Shown here: positions 22,917-32,183 of the stretch, one piece after another
How positions within the stretch are numbered: position 1 is the stretch's first letter
How the letters are laid out: each line of letters starts with the position of its first letter
Source: Geoglobus ahangari
Lineage (GTDB): Archaea > Halobacteriota > Archaeoglobi > Archaeoglobales > Archaeoglobaceae
DNA: 64,000 bases
Assembly: GCF_001006045.1 (NCBI RefSeq)
Contig: NZ_CP011267.1
Span: 124,001-188,000, forward strand
Direction: 5' to 3'
Notes under the pieces: model-generated
Told to the model about the DNA's origin: nothing
Database searches by the model: none
What the model saw: the letters and a program-made list of their open reading frames with translations, nothing else
Made by a program: the position numbers and the translations under genes

Positions 22917-24566
22917 ATGGCAACACTGCAGGGTCAGCCTGTGCTGATTTTGAAGGAGGGAACCCAGAGGACTGTTGGCAGAGATGCGCAGAGGATGAAC
23001 ATCCTTGCCGCGAGGGTTATTGCCGAGGCCGTGAGGAGCACACTCGGCCCGAAGGGAATGGACAAGATGCTGGTTGACAGCCTTGGCGATGTTGTGATAA
23101 CGAACGACGGCGTTACGATTCTCAAGGAGATTGACGTCGAGCACCCGGCTGCCAAGATGGTTGTCGAGATCGCCAAGACTCAGGAGAATGAGGTAGGCGA
23201 TGGAACCACCACGGCTGTTGTAATCGCCGGAGAGCTGCTCAAGAGAGCTGAAGAGCTGCTTGACAACGAGATCCACCCGACCGTCATCGCGAACGGTTAC
23301 AGGCTTGCGGCCGAGAAGGCGATGGAGATTCTCAGAGAGATTGCCATTGACGTGAGCAAGGAGGACGAGGAGACACTCAAGAAGATAGCCTCAACCGCAA
23401 TGACCGGAAAGGGTGCCGAGGTTGCGATTGACAAGCTCTCGGAGATTGTTGTGAAGGCGGTGAAGGCCGTTGCTGAGGAGAGCAACGGAAAGATTGAGGT
23501 TGATACAGACAACATCAAGATCGAGAAGAGGACGGGTGCGAGCGTTGAGGAGACTGAGCTCATCGAGGGAATCGTCCTCGACAAGGAGGTCGTCCATCCG
23601 GGGATGCCCAAGAAGGTGAAGAACGCGAAGATTTTGGTGTTCAACGGCGCTCTTGAGGTCAAGGAGACTGAAACCGACGCGAAGATCAACATAACCGATC
23701 CTGAGATGCTCCAGAAGTTCATCGAGCAGGAGGAGAAGATGATCAAGGACATGGTGGACAAGATTGCAGAGGCTGGAGCTAATGTTGTCTTCTGCCAGAA
23801 GGGTATCGATGACCTGGCCCAGTACTACCTCGCGAAGGCTGGAATACTCGCAGTCAGAAGGGTCAAGAAGAGCGACATCGAGAAGATCGCCAAGGCCTGC
23901 GGAGCTAAGATTCTGACGGACCTGAGGGACATAAGCAGCGAGGATCTTGGAGAGGCTGAGCTCGTCGAGGAGAAGAAGATCGGCGACGAGAAGATGGTCT
24001 TCGTCACAGGCTGCAAGAACCCGAAGGCCGTAACGATCCTCGTGAGGGGTGGAACGGAGCACATAGTCGATGAGATCGCGAGGGGAATCGAGGACGCGCT
24101 GAAGGTTGTCGCGGTCGCTCTCGAGGATGGTAAGGTCGTTGCCGGAGCTGGTGCGCCAGAGATCGAGCTCTCCCTGAGACTCAAGGAGTGGGCACCGAGC
24201 CTTGGTGGTAGGGAGCAGCTCGCTGCAGAGGCTTTCGCTGCCGCGCTCGAGATAATACCCAAGACCCTTGCCGAGAACGCTGGACTTGACCCGATTGACG
24301 TGCTGGTGGACCTCAAGGCCGAGCACGAGAAGGGTAACAAGTACGCTGGCGTTGATGTCGAGACCGGCAAGGTCGTGGACATGAAGGAGGCTGGCGTCCT
24401 CGAGCCGCTCAGGATCAAGACGCAGGCCATCGAGAGCGCGACTGAGGTTGCGGTCATGCTACTCAGGATCGACGACGTCATAGCCGCCAAGGAGCTCAGC
24501 AAGGGCAAGGAGGACGAGGGCGACGAAGGCGGCGACATGGGCGGAATGGGCGGCATGGGCTTCTGA
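22917..24566 (+). CDS. Thermosome subunit (group II chaperonin)
   Basis: ATP-driven double-ring folding chaperonin of archaea. Conserved elements: [28 protein letters not shown], the ATPase motif [15 protein letters not shown], the apical domain around [32 protein letters not shown]-type segment [17 protein letters not shown], and the Gly-Met-rich C-terminal tail [12 protein letters not shown] projecting into the cavity. Length is 549 residues, normal for the family. A strong TATA box and a GAGGTGATG ribosome binding site suggest high expression. Whether it is the alpha or beta subunit needs alignment; the other subunit is not in the window. A T6 run follows the stop. Confidence 0.95.
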   Translation: MATLQGQPVLILKEGTQRTVGRDAQRMNILAARVIAEAVRSTLGPKGMDKMLVDSLGDVVITNDGVTILKEIDVEHPAAKMVVEIAKTQENEVGDGTTTAVVIAGELLKRAEELLDNEIHPTVIANGYRLAAEKAMEILREIAIDVSKEDEETLKKIASTAMTGKGAEVAIDKLSEIVVKAVKAVAEESNGKIEVDTDNIKIEKRTGASVEETELIEGIVLDKEVVHPGMPKKVKNAKILVFNGALEVKETETDAKINITDPEMLQKFIEQEEKMIKDMVDKIAEAGANVVFCQKGIDDLAQYYLAKAGILAVRRVKKSDIEKIAKACGAKILTDLRDISSEDLGEAELVEEKKIGDEKMVFVTGCKNPKAVTILVRGGTEHIVDEIARGIEDALKVVAVALEDGKVVAGAGAPEIELSLRLKEWAPSLGGREQLAAEAFAAALEIIPKTLAENAGLDPIDVLVDLKAEHEKGNKYAGVDVETGKVVDMKEAGVLEPLRIKTQAIESATEVAVMLLRIDDVIAAKELSKGKEDEGDEGGDMGGMGGMGF

Positions 24567-24581
24567 GCAAAAAATTTAACT

Positions 24582-24590
24582 CTTTTTTCC
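24582..24590 (+). terminator. T-run terminator after the thermosome gene
   Basis: CTTTTTTCC follows the thermosome stop by about 15 bases. Poly-T runs end archaeal transcription without a hairpin. AAATTTAAC just upstream (24572-24580) can serve as TATA box for the following DHH gene (GTG 24604). Confidence 0.45.
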
Positions 24591-24603
24591 CCACCATTTT
24601 TCT

Positions 24604-25971
24604 GTGAAAGAAATTCTAAAGCGGGCTTCTGAGCTCTCAGATGTTGTAAGAAAGGCAGAAGAGGTTACGGTTGTCACCCACATTGATGCAGACGGCATAA
24701 CCTCCGGGGCGATAGCCTACAGGTGCTTAGAAAGGGCGGGAAAGGAGGTAAGGATAAGGTTCGTGAAGTCGCTCGATGATGAGGAGATTGAGAGAATAGC
24801 CAACGAGAGCACGTTCGTCTGGTTCACGGATCTTGGCTCAGGGCAGATCAGCTCCATAGAGAAATCCGGACTCAATTTTATCGTAACAGATCATCACGTT
24901 CCTGAGAAGGTCACGGAGAATCAGCTGAACCCCCACATTTTCGGATACGATGGCAGCTACGAGCTGAGCGGAGCGACAACCACATACCTCCTCGCAAGGG
25001 CTCTTGGCCTGAACTACGACCTCTCAGCCATAGCCATAGTCGGAGCGGTTGGAGATCTGCAGGACAGCAACTACGGAAGACTCATCGGGCTGAACAGCAG
25101 CATTGTGGACGAGGCCGTGAGGAACGGGTACGTTAAAGTTGTCAGGGACCTGAAGTTCTTCGGGAAGCAGACGAGGCCCGTTTACAAGATGCTGGAGTAC
25201 ACGTTCGACCCCTACATGCCCGGGATAAGCGGAAGTGAGAGAGGAGCGATCAGGTTCCTTGACTCCATAGGTGTGAGGGTGAAGGACGGGGAGAGGTGGC
25301 TCAGGTGGATAGACCTCAGCGAGGAGGAGAAGAGGAAGGCTGTGTCCGAGATAGTGAGGCTTCTGATGAGCAGCAACACCCCGTTCAGCCAGATAATGAG
25401 GATGGTCGGGGACACATACATCCTGCTGGAAGAGGAGGAAGGGAGCGAGCTTAGGGACGCGATGGAGTTCTCCACGCTGCTTAACGCAACTGCGAGGTAT
25501 GGAGAGGAGGAGGTCGGGCTTCTCGTTTGCCTCGGTGACAGGGGGAAGGCATTTTCAAGGGCAAGGTCGCTGCTGCAGAACCACAGGAGAAACCTGAGCG
25601 ATGGGCTGAGGCTCGTTGACGAGATTGGAATAGAAGAGATGCAAAACATCCAGTACTTCCACGCGGGCAGGAAGATACTGGACACGATAGTGGGAATAGT
25701 CGCGGGAATGAGCTACTCCTTCGCGAACAGGAACAAGCCCATCATAGCCTTCGCGGAAAACGAGGACGGGGTGAAGGTGTCTGCGAGAGCAACGAAGCTT
25801 CTCGTGGAAAGGGGCGTGCATCTGGCACAGGCAATAAAGATCGCCGCCGAGAAGGTTGGTGGAAAAGGGGGTGGGCACAGCATAGCTGCCGGAGCGACGA
25901 TACCAAAGGGGAGCGAGGAGGAGTTCCTGAGGATACTGGACAGGGTGATAGGTGAACAGTTTTGCAAGTGA
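24604..25971 (+). CDS. RecJ-like DHH family exonuclease (archaeal RecJ/GAN type)
   Basis: DHH-DHHA1 phosphoesterase related to archaeal RecJ/GAN, the GINS-associated nuclease of the replisome. Motifs: VVTHIDADGITSGAIAYR (motif I), FTDLGSGQ (motif II), IVTDHHVPEK (DHH motif III), GATTTYLLARALG and AIVGAVGDLQDSNYG (motif IV), and the DHHA1 glycine-rich loop VGGKGGGHSIAAGA at the C terminus. With 455 residues it has the usual size. It probably uses Mn2+ to digest single-stranded DNA or RNA from the 5' end, or possibly 3' ended RNA. The start is GTG 24604. A Cdc45-like role in the CMG helicase is also discussed for this family. Confidence 0.88.
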   Translation: MKEILKRASELSDVVRKAEEVTVVTHIDADGITSGAIAYRCLERAGKEVRIRFVKSLDDEEIERIANESTFVWFTDLGSGQISSIEKSGLNFIVTDHHVPEKVTENQLNPHIFGYDGSYELSGATTTYLLARALGLNYDLSAIAIVGAVGDLQDSNYGRLIGLNSSIVDEAVRNGYVKVVRDLKFFGKQTRPVYKMLEYTFDPYMPGISGSERGAIRFLDSIGVRVKDGERWLRWIDLSEEEKRKAVSEIVRLLMSSNTPFSQIMRMVGDTYILLEEEEGSELRDAMEFSTLLNATARYGEEEVGLLVCLGDRGKAFSRARSLLQNHRRNLSDGLRLVDEIGIEEMQNIQYFHAGRKILDTIVGIVAGMSYSFANRNKPIIAFAENEDGVKVSARATKLLVERGVHLAQAIKIAAEKVGGKGGGHSIAAGATIPKGSEEEFLRILDRVIGEQFCK

Positions 25972-26036
25972 ACCGAAAAATTCGAAAAAATTATTATGAA
26001 GGAATACACTTTCAACTACAGAAGAGGTGGTTAGAG

Positions 26037-26294
26037 ATGGCAGAGAAGAAGGAGAGAAATAGGGAGCACCACGAGAAGCTTTTCAAGGCTTCCATGAGCC
26101 CGATCAGGAGGCAGATAGTCGCGGCAATTGGAATTCACGGTAAAAGCAGGGAGGAGCTAAAGAACGAGCTCAACCTGACGGACTTCCAGCTGAAGTTCAA
26201 CCTCGACTGGCTGATAAGGGAGGGCTTTGTGGTTGAGGAAGATGGAAAGCTCAAGCTAACTGACGACGGAATCGAGCTTCTCGAGGCCGGTTAA
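26037..26294 (+). CDS. Small winged-helix (ArsR-like) DNA-binding protein
   Basis: An 85-residue basic protein: KASMSPIRRQIVAAIGIHGK forms the first helices, REELKNELNLTDFQLKFNLDWL the helix-turn-helix, and EGFVVEEDGKLKLTDDGIELL the wing. Typical of the abundant short archaeal winged-helix regulators; no ligand domain. The open frame begins earlier, but GAGGTGGT lies six bases before ATG 26037, and A+T-rich AAAATTATTATG around 25986-25997 supplies the TATA box. The last bases overlap the convergent TrmB gene. Target unknown. Confidence 0.75.
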   Translation: MAEKKERNREHHEKLFKASMSPIRRQIVAAIGIHGKSREELKNELNLTDFQLKFNLDWLIREGFVVEEDGKLKLTDDGIELLEAG

Positions 26295-26929
26295 ACCTCC
26301 ACACCTCCGTCTCTTTTCTTTTTGAAGGCCTCAACCATATCCCTGTAAAACTCAACGAACTCTCCCGACCCGACCATTATGTGGGGCTCATCGTTCCTCA
26401 CAGTGAATATCAGCACCTTCTCTCCGGAGAAGGCAATTCCGTGCACAACCTCGCTCTTTCCGGACAGAAAAACCCTCACCTTGTCTTCGTACTTCTCGAA
26501 GATCCTCTTCATCTCACCGTTTAGCGAGATCGCGTAAACCTCAACGCCATCAGAATGCCTGACAAACTCGTCAACAACCTGATACGCGATATCACCTCTA
26601 TAGAACTCCACTACCTCTTTCCTGCTGTGCTTTTCCAGCTCCTTCAGCCCCGAGCTCAGCACCTCGATCTTCTCCTTGATTCTGAGGGAGAAGAGCTCGA
26701 CAAGCCTGTCTGCAGACAGGGCCCTGAACTTCAGGGGCTTGCCGAAGGACTCCACAAAGCCCTTGCTCTCAAGGCTCCTGACCACCTCGTAAACGGACGT
26801 CCTCGGCACCCCGCTCTTCTCGGCAAGCTCTGAGGCGGTCATCTCCCCCTCCATCACAAGGGCGAGGAGTACCCTGATCTCGTAGTCGGAGAACCTGAAG
26901 TCCCTGAGAACCTCCACTATCCTGTCCAT
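26291..26929 (-). CDS. TrmB family transcriptional regulator
   Basis: Winged-helix regulator of the TrmB type, which in archaea usually controls sugar or surface-related genes. The HTH spans MTASELAEKSGVPRTSVYEV, followed by VRSLESKGFVESFGKPLKFRAL and a coiled-coil (RIKEKIEVLSSGLKELEKHS). The C-terminal effector region (VEFYRGDIAYQVVDEFV to HIMVGSGEFVEFYRDMVEAF) is shorter than in sugar-binding TrmB proteins and resembles a phospholipase-D-like effector half. I start it at ATG 26929, about 27 nt from a TATA box shared with the divergent S-layer-like gene, its likely target. Confidence 0.85.
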   Translation of the reverse strand: MDRIVEVLRDFRFSDYEIRVLLALVMEGEMTASELAEKSGVPRTSVYEVVRSLESKGFVESFGKPLKFRALSADRLVELFSLRIKEKIEVLSSGLKELEKHSRKEVVEFYRGDIAYQVVDEFVRHSDGVEVYAISLNGEMKRIFEKYEDKVRVFLSGKSEVVHGIAFSGEKVLIFTVRNDEPHIMVGSGEFVEFYRDMVEAFKKKRDGGVEV

Positions 26930-26949
26930 GACAGAAAATGTTGATCCCG

Positions 26950-26963
26950 CAATATTTATATAA
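26950..26963. promoter_or_regulatory. TATA element shared by trmB-like gene and S-layer-like/RND operon
   Basis: CAATATTTATATAA. Read leftward, its centre is about 27 nt from ATG 26929 (leaderless). Read rightward, it predicts a start near 26983, leaving a short leader with GGTGGT before ATG 26997. Confidence 0.5.
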
Positions 26964-26968
26964 CTTTT

Positions 26969-26982
26969 GTAGCTACCGCTAC
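26969..26982. promoter_or_regulatory. Inverted repeat GTAGC-N4-GCTAC at the S-layer-like gene start site
   Basis: Symmetrical GTAGC-TACC-GCTAC just downstream of the shared TATA box, ending at the predicted transcription start of the rightward operon. A regulator bound here would block initiation; the divergent TrmB protein is the first candidate. Confidence 0.45.
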
Positions 26983-26996
26983 GACAGGTGGTCGAT

Positions 26997-28793
26997 ATGA
27001 GAAGGGTGCTCATGCTGATTATCGCGATGTGTCTGCTCATCGGAACCTCTTCTGCTCTGAGCTACAAGGACAAGCCTTACTTTACAGCATACATAGCCCA
27101 GAGCAACCACATTGACGCGGGAAAGGAGAGCACGGTTATGGTAGTGCTGCAGAACAGCGCAAGGCTCTGGAAGCAGAGCTACGACAGCATGGAGGAGTAC
27201 AACCTGATCTCCAAGAACCCCGAGATGCTGACAACTGCATATAACGTCTCGGTCAGGTTTGAGAGCAATGGACTGAAGGTGAAGACCCCCGAGATGTTCT
27301 TCCCCGCAGTTCCAGCCTTCCAGCCGCTCCAGATACCAGTTGTTCTGGATGCGAGGAACGTAAAGCCGGGTGAGTACGTGCTCACCCTCAACATAAGCTA
27401 CGAGGCGGTGGATGACGTCAGCATCGAGTCCAAGACGTCCATAACCCCATTCCCGGCTCAGGAGATCTACTACTACAACCTCTCCATCAGCCCAACTTTC
27501 CCGGTTTCCAAGGAGAAGGTTCTCGAGAACATGACCCAGTACTACATGGAGTACCTGAAGTTCACCTACACCGAGGAGGAGCAGAGGATAGACCTGAAGG
27601 TCGTGGTTGAAAGGCCAGACGTTCTCCTCAACGTTACTGACGTTAGCTCCGACCTCATAGCCGGAGGCAAGGGGAGAATCACACTCACGGTCAAAAACGA
27701 TGGGCAGAGCGTGGCGGAGAACCTGTTCCTGATCCTCACAGCCCCGTCAGGCTTCAGCGTGGAAGGCGTGCAGCAGGTTGACGTCGAGGAGTACACAAAG
27801 GCCCTGCAGAACCTCGCCTCCCAGAATCCGCAGCTCTCCATGCTGGGTCTCGACAGTCTGAAGCTCAACCTGCCGCCGCAGCTTCAGGCCATCCTCTCAC
27901 AGGGCTCTGTGTACATAGGAGAGCTCGAGCCGGGGCAGAGCGTTAATGTGAGCTTCACAGTTGACGTGAGCGCCGATGAGGGCGGCTACTACCCGTTCCA
28001 GATTCAGGGAATCTACTCCCTCAACGGCGAGGTGAAGCAAACACCCTCGAGGGCCTTCGGAGTGCCTGTAAAGGACAGGCCGGAGATTCTGGTTGAGAGG
28101 GTGAACTCGAGCGTGCACGCGGGAAGCAAGGGAGACGTGGAGGTGACCATAAAAGCGGATCAGGTTCTCCACTCCCTGAGGGCAAAGCTCGAGGTGAAGC
28201 CACCCCTCACAGCCCTCGCTGAGGAGTACTTTGCAGGCGATGTTGACAAGGCCGTCCTGAAGTTCAAGGTGAAGGCGAGCGGAGATGCTGAGGACACCGT
28301 TTACCCGGCGAAGCTGACAATTTACTACGACATCAACGGGAAGGAGGTAGAGGAGAGCTTCGACGTTGGCGTGAAGGTCGGCAAGAAGACGAGGTTCGAG
28401 ATAATCGGCAAGGGTGAGATTCCGGCAGGAGAGGAGAGAATAGTTACGGTCAAAATCAAGAATCTGGGGGACGTTGCGATCAGGGACGCGACGGCGAGGA
28501 TAACGGTCGTCGATCCGTTCTCAACGACTGACGACTCGTCCTACATCGGAGAGCTCGGACCGGGAGAGGAGAAGGATGTTTCGTTCAAGATAAAGGCCGA
28601 CAAGGACGCGACTCCGAAGAGCTACGCCCTCAACCTCGAGGTGAAGTACAGGGACTTCAACGGCGAGTGGGTGATCAGCGACCCCGTAAAGCTCCCGATT
28701 GACGTCACCGAGAGCAGGAAAGTGATACCCTCCGCAGGAGTGGTTCTGGCTGCAGTTTCGATACTCCTCGCAGCCTACTGGATGAGAAGATGA
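26997..28793 (+). CDS. Membrane-anchored S-layer-like protein (COG1361)
   Basis: Extracellular protein of about 599 residues. It has an N-terminal signal peptide (RRVLMLIIAMCLLIGTSSA, cleaved before LSYKDK), repeated Ig/CARDB-like beta domains whose signature is LEPGQSVNVSFTVDV, NPGE-like GKGRITLTVKNDGQSVAENL and GEERIVTVKIKNLGDVAIRD, and a C-terminal anchor helix VIPSAGVVLAAVSILLAAYW followed by MRR. This is the COG1361 architecture often encoded next to RND exporters in archaea. The stop overlaps the RND gene start, so the two likely work together at the cell surface, perhaps as periplasm-like adaptor and pump. Confidence 0.85.
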   Translation: MRRVLMLIIAMCLLIGTSSALSYKDKPYFTAYIAQSNHIDAGKESTVMVVLQNSARLWKQSYDSMEEYNLISKNPEMLTTAYNVSVRFESNGLKVKTPEMFFPAVPAFQPLQIPVVLDARNVKPGEYVLTLNISYEAVDDVSIESKTSITPFPAQEIYYYNLSISPTFPVSKEKVLENMTQYYMEYLKFTYTEEEQRIDLKVVVERPDVLLNVTDVSSDLIAGGKGRITLTVKNDGQSVAENLFLILTAPSGFSVEGVQQVDVEEYTKALQNLASQNPQLSMLGLDSLKLNLPPQLQAILSQGSVYIGELEPGQSVNVSFTVDVSADEGGYYPFQIQGIYSLNGEVKQTPSRAFGVPVKDRPEILVERVNSSVHAGSKGDVEVTIKADQVLHSLRAKLEVKPPLTALAEEYFAGDVDKAVLKFKVKASGDAEDTVYPAKLTIYYDINGKEVEESFDVGVKVGKKTRFEIIGKGEIPAGEERIVTVKIKNLGDVAIRDATARITVVDPFSTTDDSSYIGELGPGEEKDVSFKIKADKDATPKSYALNLEVKYRDFNGEWVISDPVKLPIDVTESRKVIPSAGVVLAAVSILLAAYWMRR

Positions 28794-31000
28794 AGGCACT
28801 CGACCTCCTCTCCTCCCTTGTGGTAAAGGGAAGGTACGCGATCATAGTGATCGTCGTCTTGGCCTTCCTGCTGGCCAGCTACAACACCCAGAACATCCAG
28901 ATGAATCAGGGGTACGAGACGTACTTCAGCAAGGACTACAAAGAGTACCAGCAGTACACGCTCTTTTCCAAGAAGTTCGGAGGAGGGGTCGCGTCGATCT
29001 TCGTCTTCATCAAGGGAGATGACGTCGTAAACTACGAAACCTTCGACTTCGCCCTCAAGCTCGGCAGGGAGATCTCAAAGGTGGACGGGATAGGGAGGGT
29101 GAAGTCCCCAGCCCACACGGTCGTGAACGTGCTCGGATACCTCCCTGCGGACGAGAACAAGCTCAAAGAGATTGCCTACGAGTACGGGGCGTTCTACATC
29201 CCGAAGAAGTCCCTCATGCTGATGGAGTTCGAGGTAACGGCTGACGAGAGCCAGTACAACAGGATCGCCAAGGAGGTCGAGGAGAGAATTGCTGAGCTCA
29301 ACCCGCCTCCCGGAGTGACGGTAGAGGCCACAGGGAACCCGATGATAAGGTACCAGATCGAGGAGAGCATCGGGCAGAGCATGAGGGTGATGGGCGGAGT
29401 TGCCGTGCTGCTGATGGTCATTACCCTCGTCGTCGTTTTCAGGGGGGTTGTGGAGCACAAGAAGTACCTGCTGCTCCCCCTCCTCGTCTCCATTCTCACC
29501 GCAACACTCGCGTTCGGCCTCATGCCCCTCCTCGGCATCCCGCTGACGGAGGTGACGAACGCAATAGCTCCCATACTCATAGGGCTGAGCATAGAGTATG
29601 CTGCCCAGTTCATGGGCAGGTACGAGGAGGAGAGGAGGAAGGGTTTGAGCGTCGTGGAGGCTTCCGTGATCTCAATAAAGAGCGTGGGTCTCGCCCTTTC
29701 ACTTGCGATGATCACGACGGTCATAGGCTTCCTCTCGATGGTGTTCTCCGGCGTTCCGGCGCTCGGGTGGTTCGGCATTGTCTCAGCAATCGGCCTTGTC
29801 ATAGCCTACCTCCTCAGCATCACACTCCTGCCGGCAATAATGCTCACAACCGACAGGAGCGAGAGGAAGAGAAGAGAGGAGGAAGGTGTTCCGCTTACGG
29901 AGAGACTGCTCGACACCGCCTCGCTCCTCTCCGCCAGACACTACAAAATCGTCCTCCTCGCGACCCTCATCATAACGTCCGCAAGCTACTTCGGCTACTC
30001 AAAGGTTCCACTCCAGACGGACTTCATGAAGTACGTCCCTCAGGATCTGCCGGCGATGAGAAAGTTCAACGAGCTCCAGAGCCTTGTCGGCAGTCAGGAC
30101 AGGATAATCGCGGTGTTCCAGATAGACTCCTTCGACCCAGACACCATAAAGGAGTTCGAGGAACTCGCAAGCTACGTGCTCAACTCGGAGCAGAACATCA
30201 TAGACTACTCCTCCCTCGGCAAGATTCTGAAGATGCAGTTCGGCTCTATCCCTGAAACGAGCTACGAGCTGGAGAAGGAGCTTGCGAGGATCGGAGACGA
30301 CAGGGTCTCATCCTACCTCTCCGGGTCAAGCTACGCAATCTACTTTACCGTAGCACCAATGGACTGGCTGGAGTTCAGAGACCTGTACGAGAGGGTCACG
30401 AGGGAGATAAAGTTCTACGGCAGCGACAGCCCGTTCTTCCTCACGGGAGACGTTGTGCTCAAGATGTTCGTCGCCGACATCATCGTGAACGGGCAGAACA
30501 AGATGACCCTCGCAAGCTTCGCTCTCGTGTTCATGCTCCTGCTCTTCGTCTACAGGAGCCCGAGGAAGGCGATAGTGCCTATAATCCCGATAACGGTCGT
30601 TATACTAGTGAACGGCGGGCTGATGTACGTCCTCGGCTACTCGAGAACCCTCGTCACAGCAAGCCTGAACTCGCTGACCATAGGGCTGGGAATCGACTTC
30701 TCCATCCACGTCATGGAGAGGTACTTCGAGGAGCGCAGGAGGGGTTTGTCTCCAGAGAGGGCGGTGGAGATAACCATAACGAACATCGGAAAGCCGATCC
30801 TCACATCCGGCCTGACCATGGCAGGTGGGTTTGCGGCGATGCTCGCATCACCCTTCCCGATAATGTCTGACTTCGGAGTTGTCAGCCTGATGGCCATACT
30901 CCTCAGCCTCCTCGCCGCGCTCACAGTTGTGCCAGCGTTCCTCGTCTTCACCGACAACCTGAACAAAACAGAAAAGGTGAAGTCAGGCGAAGAAGCATAA
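28790..31000 (+). CDS. RND superfamily exporter (HAE3/MMPL-like)
   Basis: Membrane transporter of 736 residues with the two-fold RND design: one membrane helix, an external loop of ~150 residues, five helices, then a repeat. First-half markers are GVEHKKYLLLPLLVSILTA-type helix regions, ITNAIAPILIGLSIEYAAQF and FLSMVFSGVPALGWFG; second-half markers are LTIGLGIDFSIHVMERYFEE and LTSGLTMAGGFAAMLASPFP. Asp and Glu residues in helices 4 and 10 (IEYA, GIDFS) fit proton coupling. HAE3-type family members move lipids such as hopanoids; an isoprenoid lipid substrate here would be inference. Translationally coupled to the S-layer-like gene; the thioesterase gene follows by 4 bases. Confidence 0.9.
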   Translation: MKALDLLSSLVVKGRYAIIVIVVLAFLLASYNTQNIQMNQGYETYFSKDYKEYQQYTLFSKKFGGGVASIFVFIKGDDVVNYETFDFALKLGREISKVDGIGRVKSPAHTVVNVLGYLPADENKLKEIAYEYGAFYIPKKSLMLMEFEVTADESQYNRIAKEVEERIAELNPPPGVTVEATGNPMIRYQIEESIGQSMRVMGGVAVLLMVITLVVVFRGVVEHKKYLLLPLLVSILTATLAFGLMPLLGIPLTEVTNAIAPILIGLSIEYAAQFMGRYEEERRKGLSVVEASVISIKSVGLALSLAMITTVIGFLSMVFSGVPALGWFGIVSAIGLVIAYLLSITLLPAIMLTTDRSERKRREEEGVPLTERLLDTASLLSARHYKIVLLATLIITSASYFGYSKVPLQTDFMKYVPQDLPAMRKFNELQSLVGSQDRIIAVFQIDSFDPDTIKEFEELASYVLNSEQNIIDYSSLGKILKMQFGSIPETSYELEKELARIGDDRVSSYLSGSSYAIYFTVAPMDWLEFRDLYERVTREIKFYGSDSPFFLTGDVVLKMFVADIIVNGQNKMTLASFALVFMLLLFVYRSPRKAIVPIIPITVVILVNGGLMYVLGYSRTLVTASLNSLTIGLGIDFSIHVMERYFEERRRGLSPERAVEITITNIGKPILTSGLTMAGGFAAMLASPFPIMSDFGVVSLMAILLSLLAALTVVPAFLVFTDNLNKTEKVKSGEEA

Positions 31001-31004
31001 GGAC

Positions 31005-31388
31005 ATGGAGGTCAGAACCCACAGGCTTGCAGACAGAAATTTGGTTGGGGAGGTCGTGGAGGCTGAAGAGGGTTACGCGAGGATTGTGCTGAAGACCACA
31101 AAGCAGATGGCTGTTGACGAGCTCGGTCTCGTCCACGGAGGATTCACGTTCGGCGCCGCAGACCTCGCGGCAATGGTTGCCGTCAACCACCCTAACGTGG
31201 TGCTGTACAGGGCAGAGGTGAGGTTCACGGCCCCGGTGAGGGCTGGAGAGGTTATAACGGCCGAGGCGAGGGTTGAGGAGAGGGAGGGCAGGAAGGTCAG
31301 GGTGAATGTGGTCGCCAAGACCGACAGAACGGTTCTCGAGGGAGTTATGCACTGCTACATCCCGGAAAAACACGTTCTGGAAAAATAA
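31005..31388 (+). CDS. Hotdog-fold thioesterase (PaaI-like)
   Basis: A 127-residue single hotdog domain protein. The central helix GLVHGGFTFGAADLAAMVAV is the family core, with HGG at the turn and Asp in GAADLA as the likely catalytic acid; VLYRAEVRFTAPVRAGEVI forms the next strands. Family members hydrolyse acyl-CoA esters, often of aromatic or short-chain acids. The start at ATG 31005 is only 4 bases after the RND gene stop, so it belongs to that operon. The substrate is unknown; an acyl-lipid remodelling role with the exporter is possible but unproved. Confidence 0.85.
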   Translation: MEVRTHRLADRNLVGEVVEAEEGYARIVLKTTKQMAVDELGLVHGGFTFGAADLAAMVAVNHPNVVLYRAEVRFTAPVRAGEVITAEARVEEREGRKVRVNVVAKTDRTVLEGVMHCYIPEKHVLEK

Positions 31389-31400
31389 AAGAGGAGAAGG

Positions 31401-32162
31401 TTATTCCTTCTTCTCCTCCTTCTCCCTCGCGAAGTACTCGAGGATCTCGATGGGTATCGGGAACACTATTGTTGTGTTCTGAGCGTTGCTTATCTCGTTC
31501 ATCGTCTGCAGTATCCTGAGCATCAGGGCGTTTCTGCTCTGAGCTAAGATTTCTGCCGCTTCTTTGAGCTTCATGGCCGCCTGGAACTCTCCGTCCGCCC
31601 TGATTATCTTGGCCCTCCTCTCCCTCTCTGCCTCCGCCTGCATGGCCATTGCCCTCTGCATCTCCTTGGGAAGCTCAACGTCCTTTATCTCGACCGCAGA
31701 GACCTTTATTCCCCACGGGTTCGTGGCCTCGTCTATTATCTGCTGGAGCTTGACGTTCAGCTTCTCCCTCTCCGAAAGCAGTTCGTCCAGATCCGCCTGA
31801 CCGATCACGCTTCTCAGGGTGGTCTGGGCTATCTGAGCAGTGGCGAACCTGTAGTCGAACACCTCGGTAACTGCCTTCTCCGGATCCATAACCCTGTAGT
31901 AGACGACCGCGTTCACCCTAACTGTCACATTATCCCTCGTAACGACCTCTTGAGAGGGTACGTCGTAGGTTACCGTTCTCAGGTCGACCACCTGCATGCT
32001 CTCAAGCAGCGGGATGACGAAGAATAGGCCCGGACCCCTCGCACCCACGAGCCTTCCGAGCCTGAAGATGACACCCCTCTCGTACTCCTTGACTATCTTG
32101 AGCCCCGAGATCAGGAAGAGTAGCACTACGGCTATCGCACTAATCACAATCTCGTTTACCAT
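31401..32162 (-). CDS. Slipin (stomatin/prohibitin, SPFH family)
   Basis: Membrane-anchored scaffold protein of 253 residues. A hydrophobic N terminus ([19 protein letters not shown]) precedes the SPFH domain with its hallmarks [40 protein letters not shown] and [12 protein letters not shown] long helical coiled-coil follows ([19 protein letters not shown]). Slipins form rings at membrane microdomains. They are commonly paired with an NfeD-type protease partner, which is absent here. ATG 32162 lies about 23 nt from a T-rich TATA-like element in the 3' end of the isopentenyl phosphate kinase gene. Confidence 0.9.
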   Translation of the reverse strand: MVNEIVISAIAVVLLFLISGLKIVKEYERGVIFRLGRLVGARGPGLFFVIPLLESMQVVDLRTVTYDVPSQEVVTRDNVTVRVNAVVYYRVMDPEKAVTEVFDYRFATAQIAQTTLRSVIGQADLDELLSEREKLNVKLQQIIDEATNPWGIKVSAVEIKDVELPKEMQRAMAMQAEAERERRAKIIRADGEFQAAMKLKEAAEILAQSRNALMLRILQTMNEISNAQNTTIVFPIPIEILEYFAREKEEKKE

Positions 32163-32183
32163 ATCAAAAGAGCGGTTTAGATG

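Noticed and set aside
23391-24326. A 311-codon reverse-strand open frame
   Set aside because: Antisense shadow of the thermosome gene; Leu/Asp-rich with no domain pattern.
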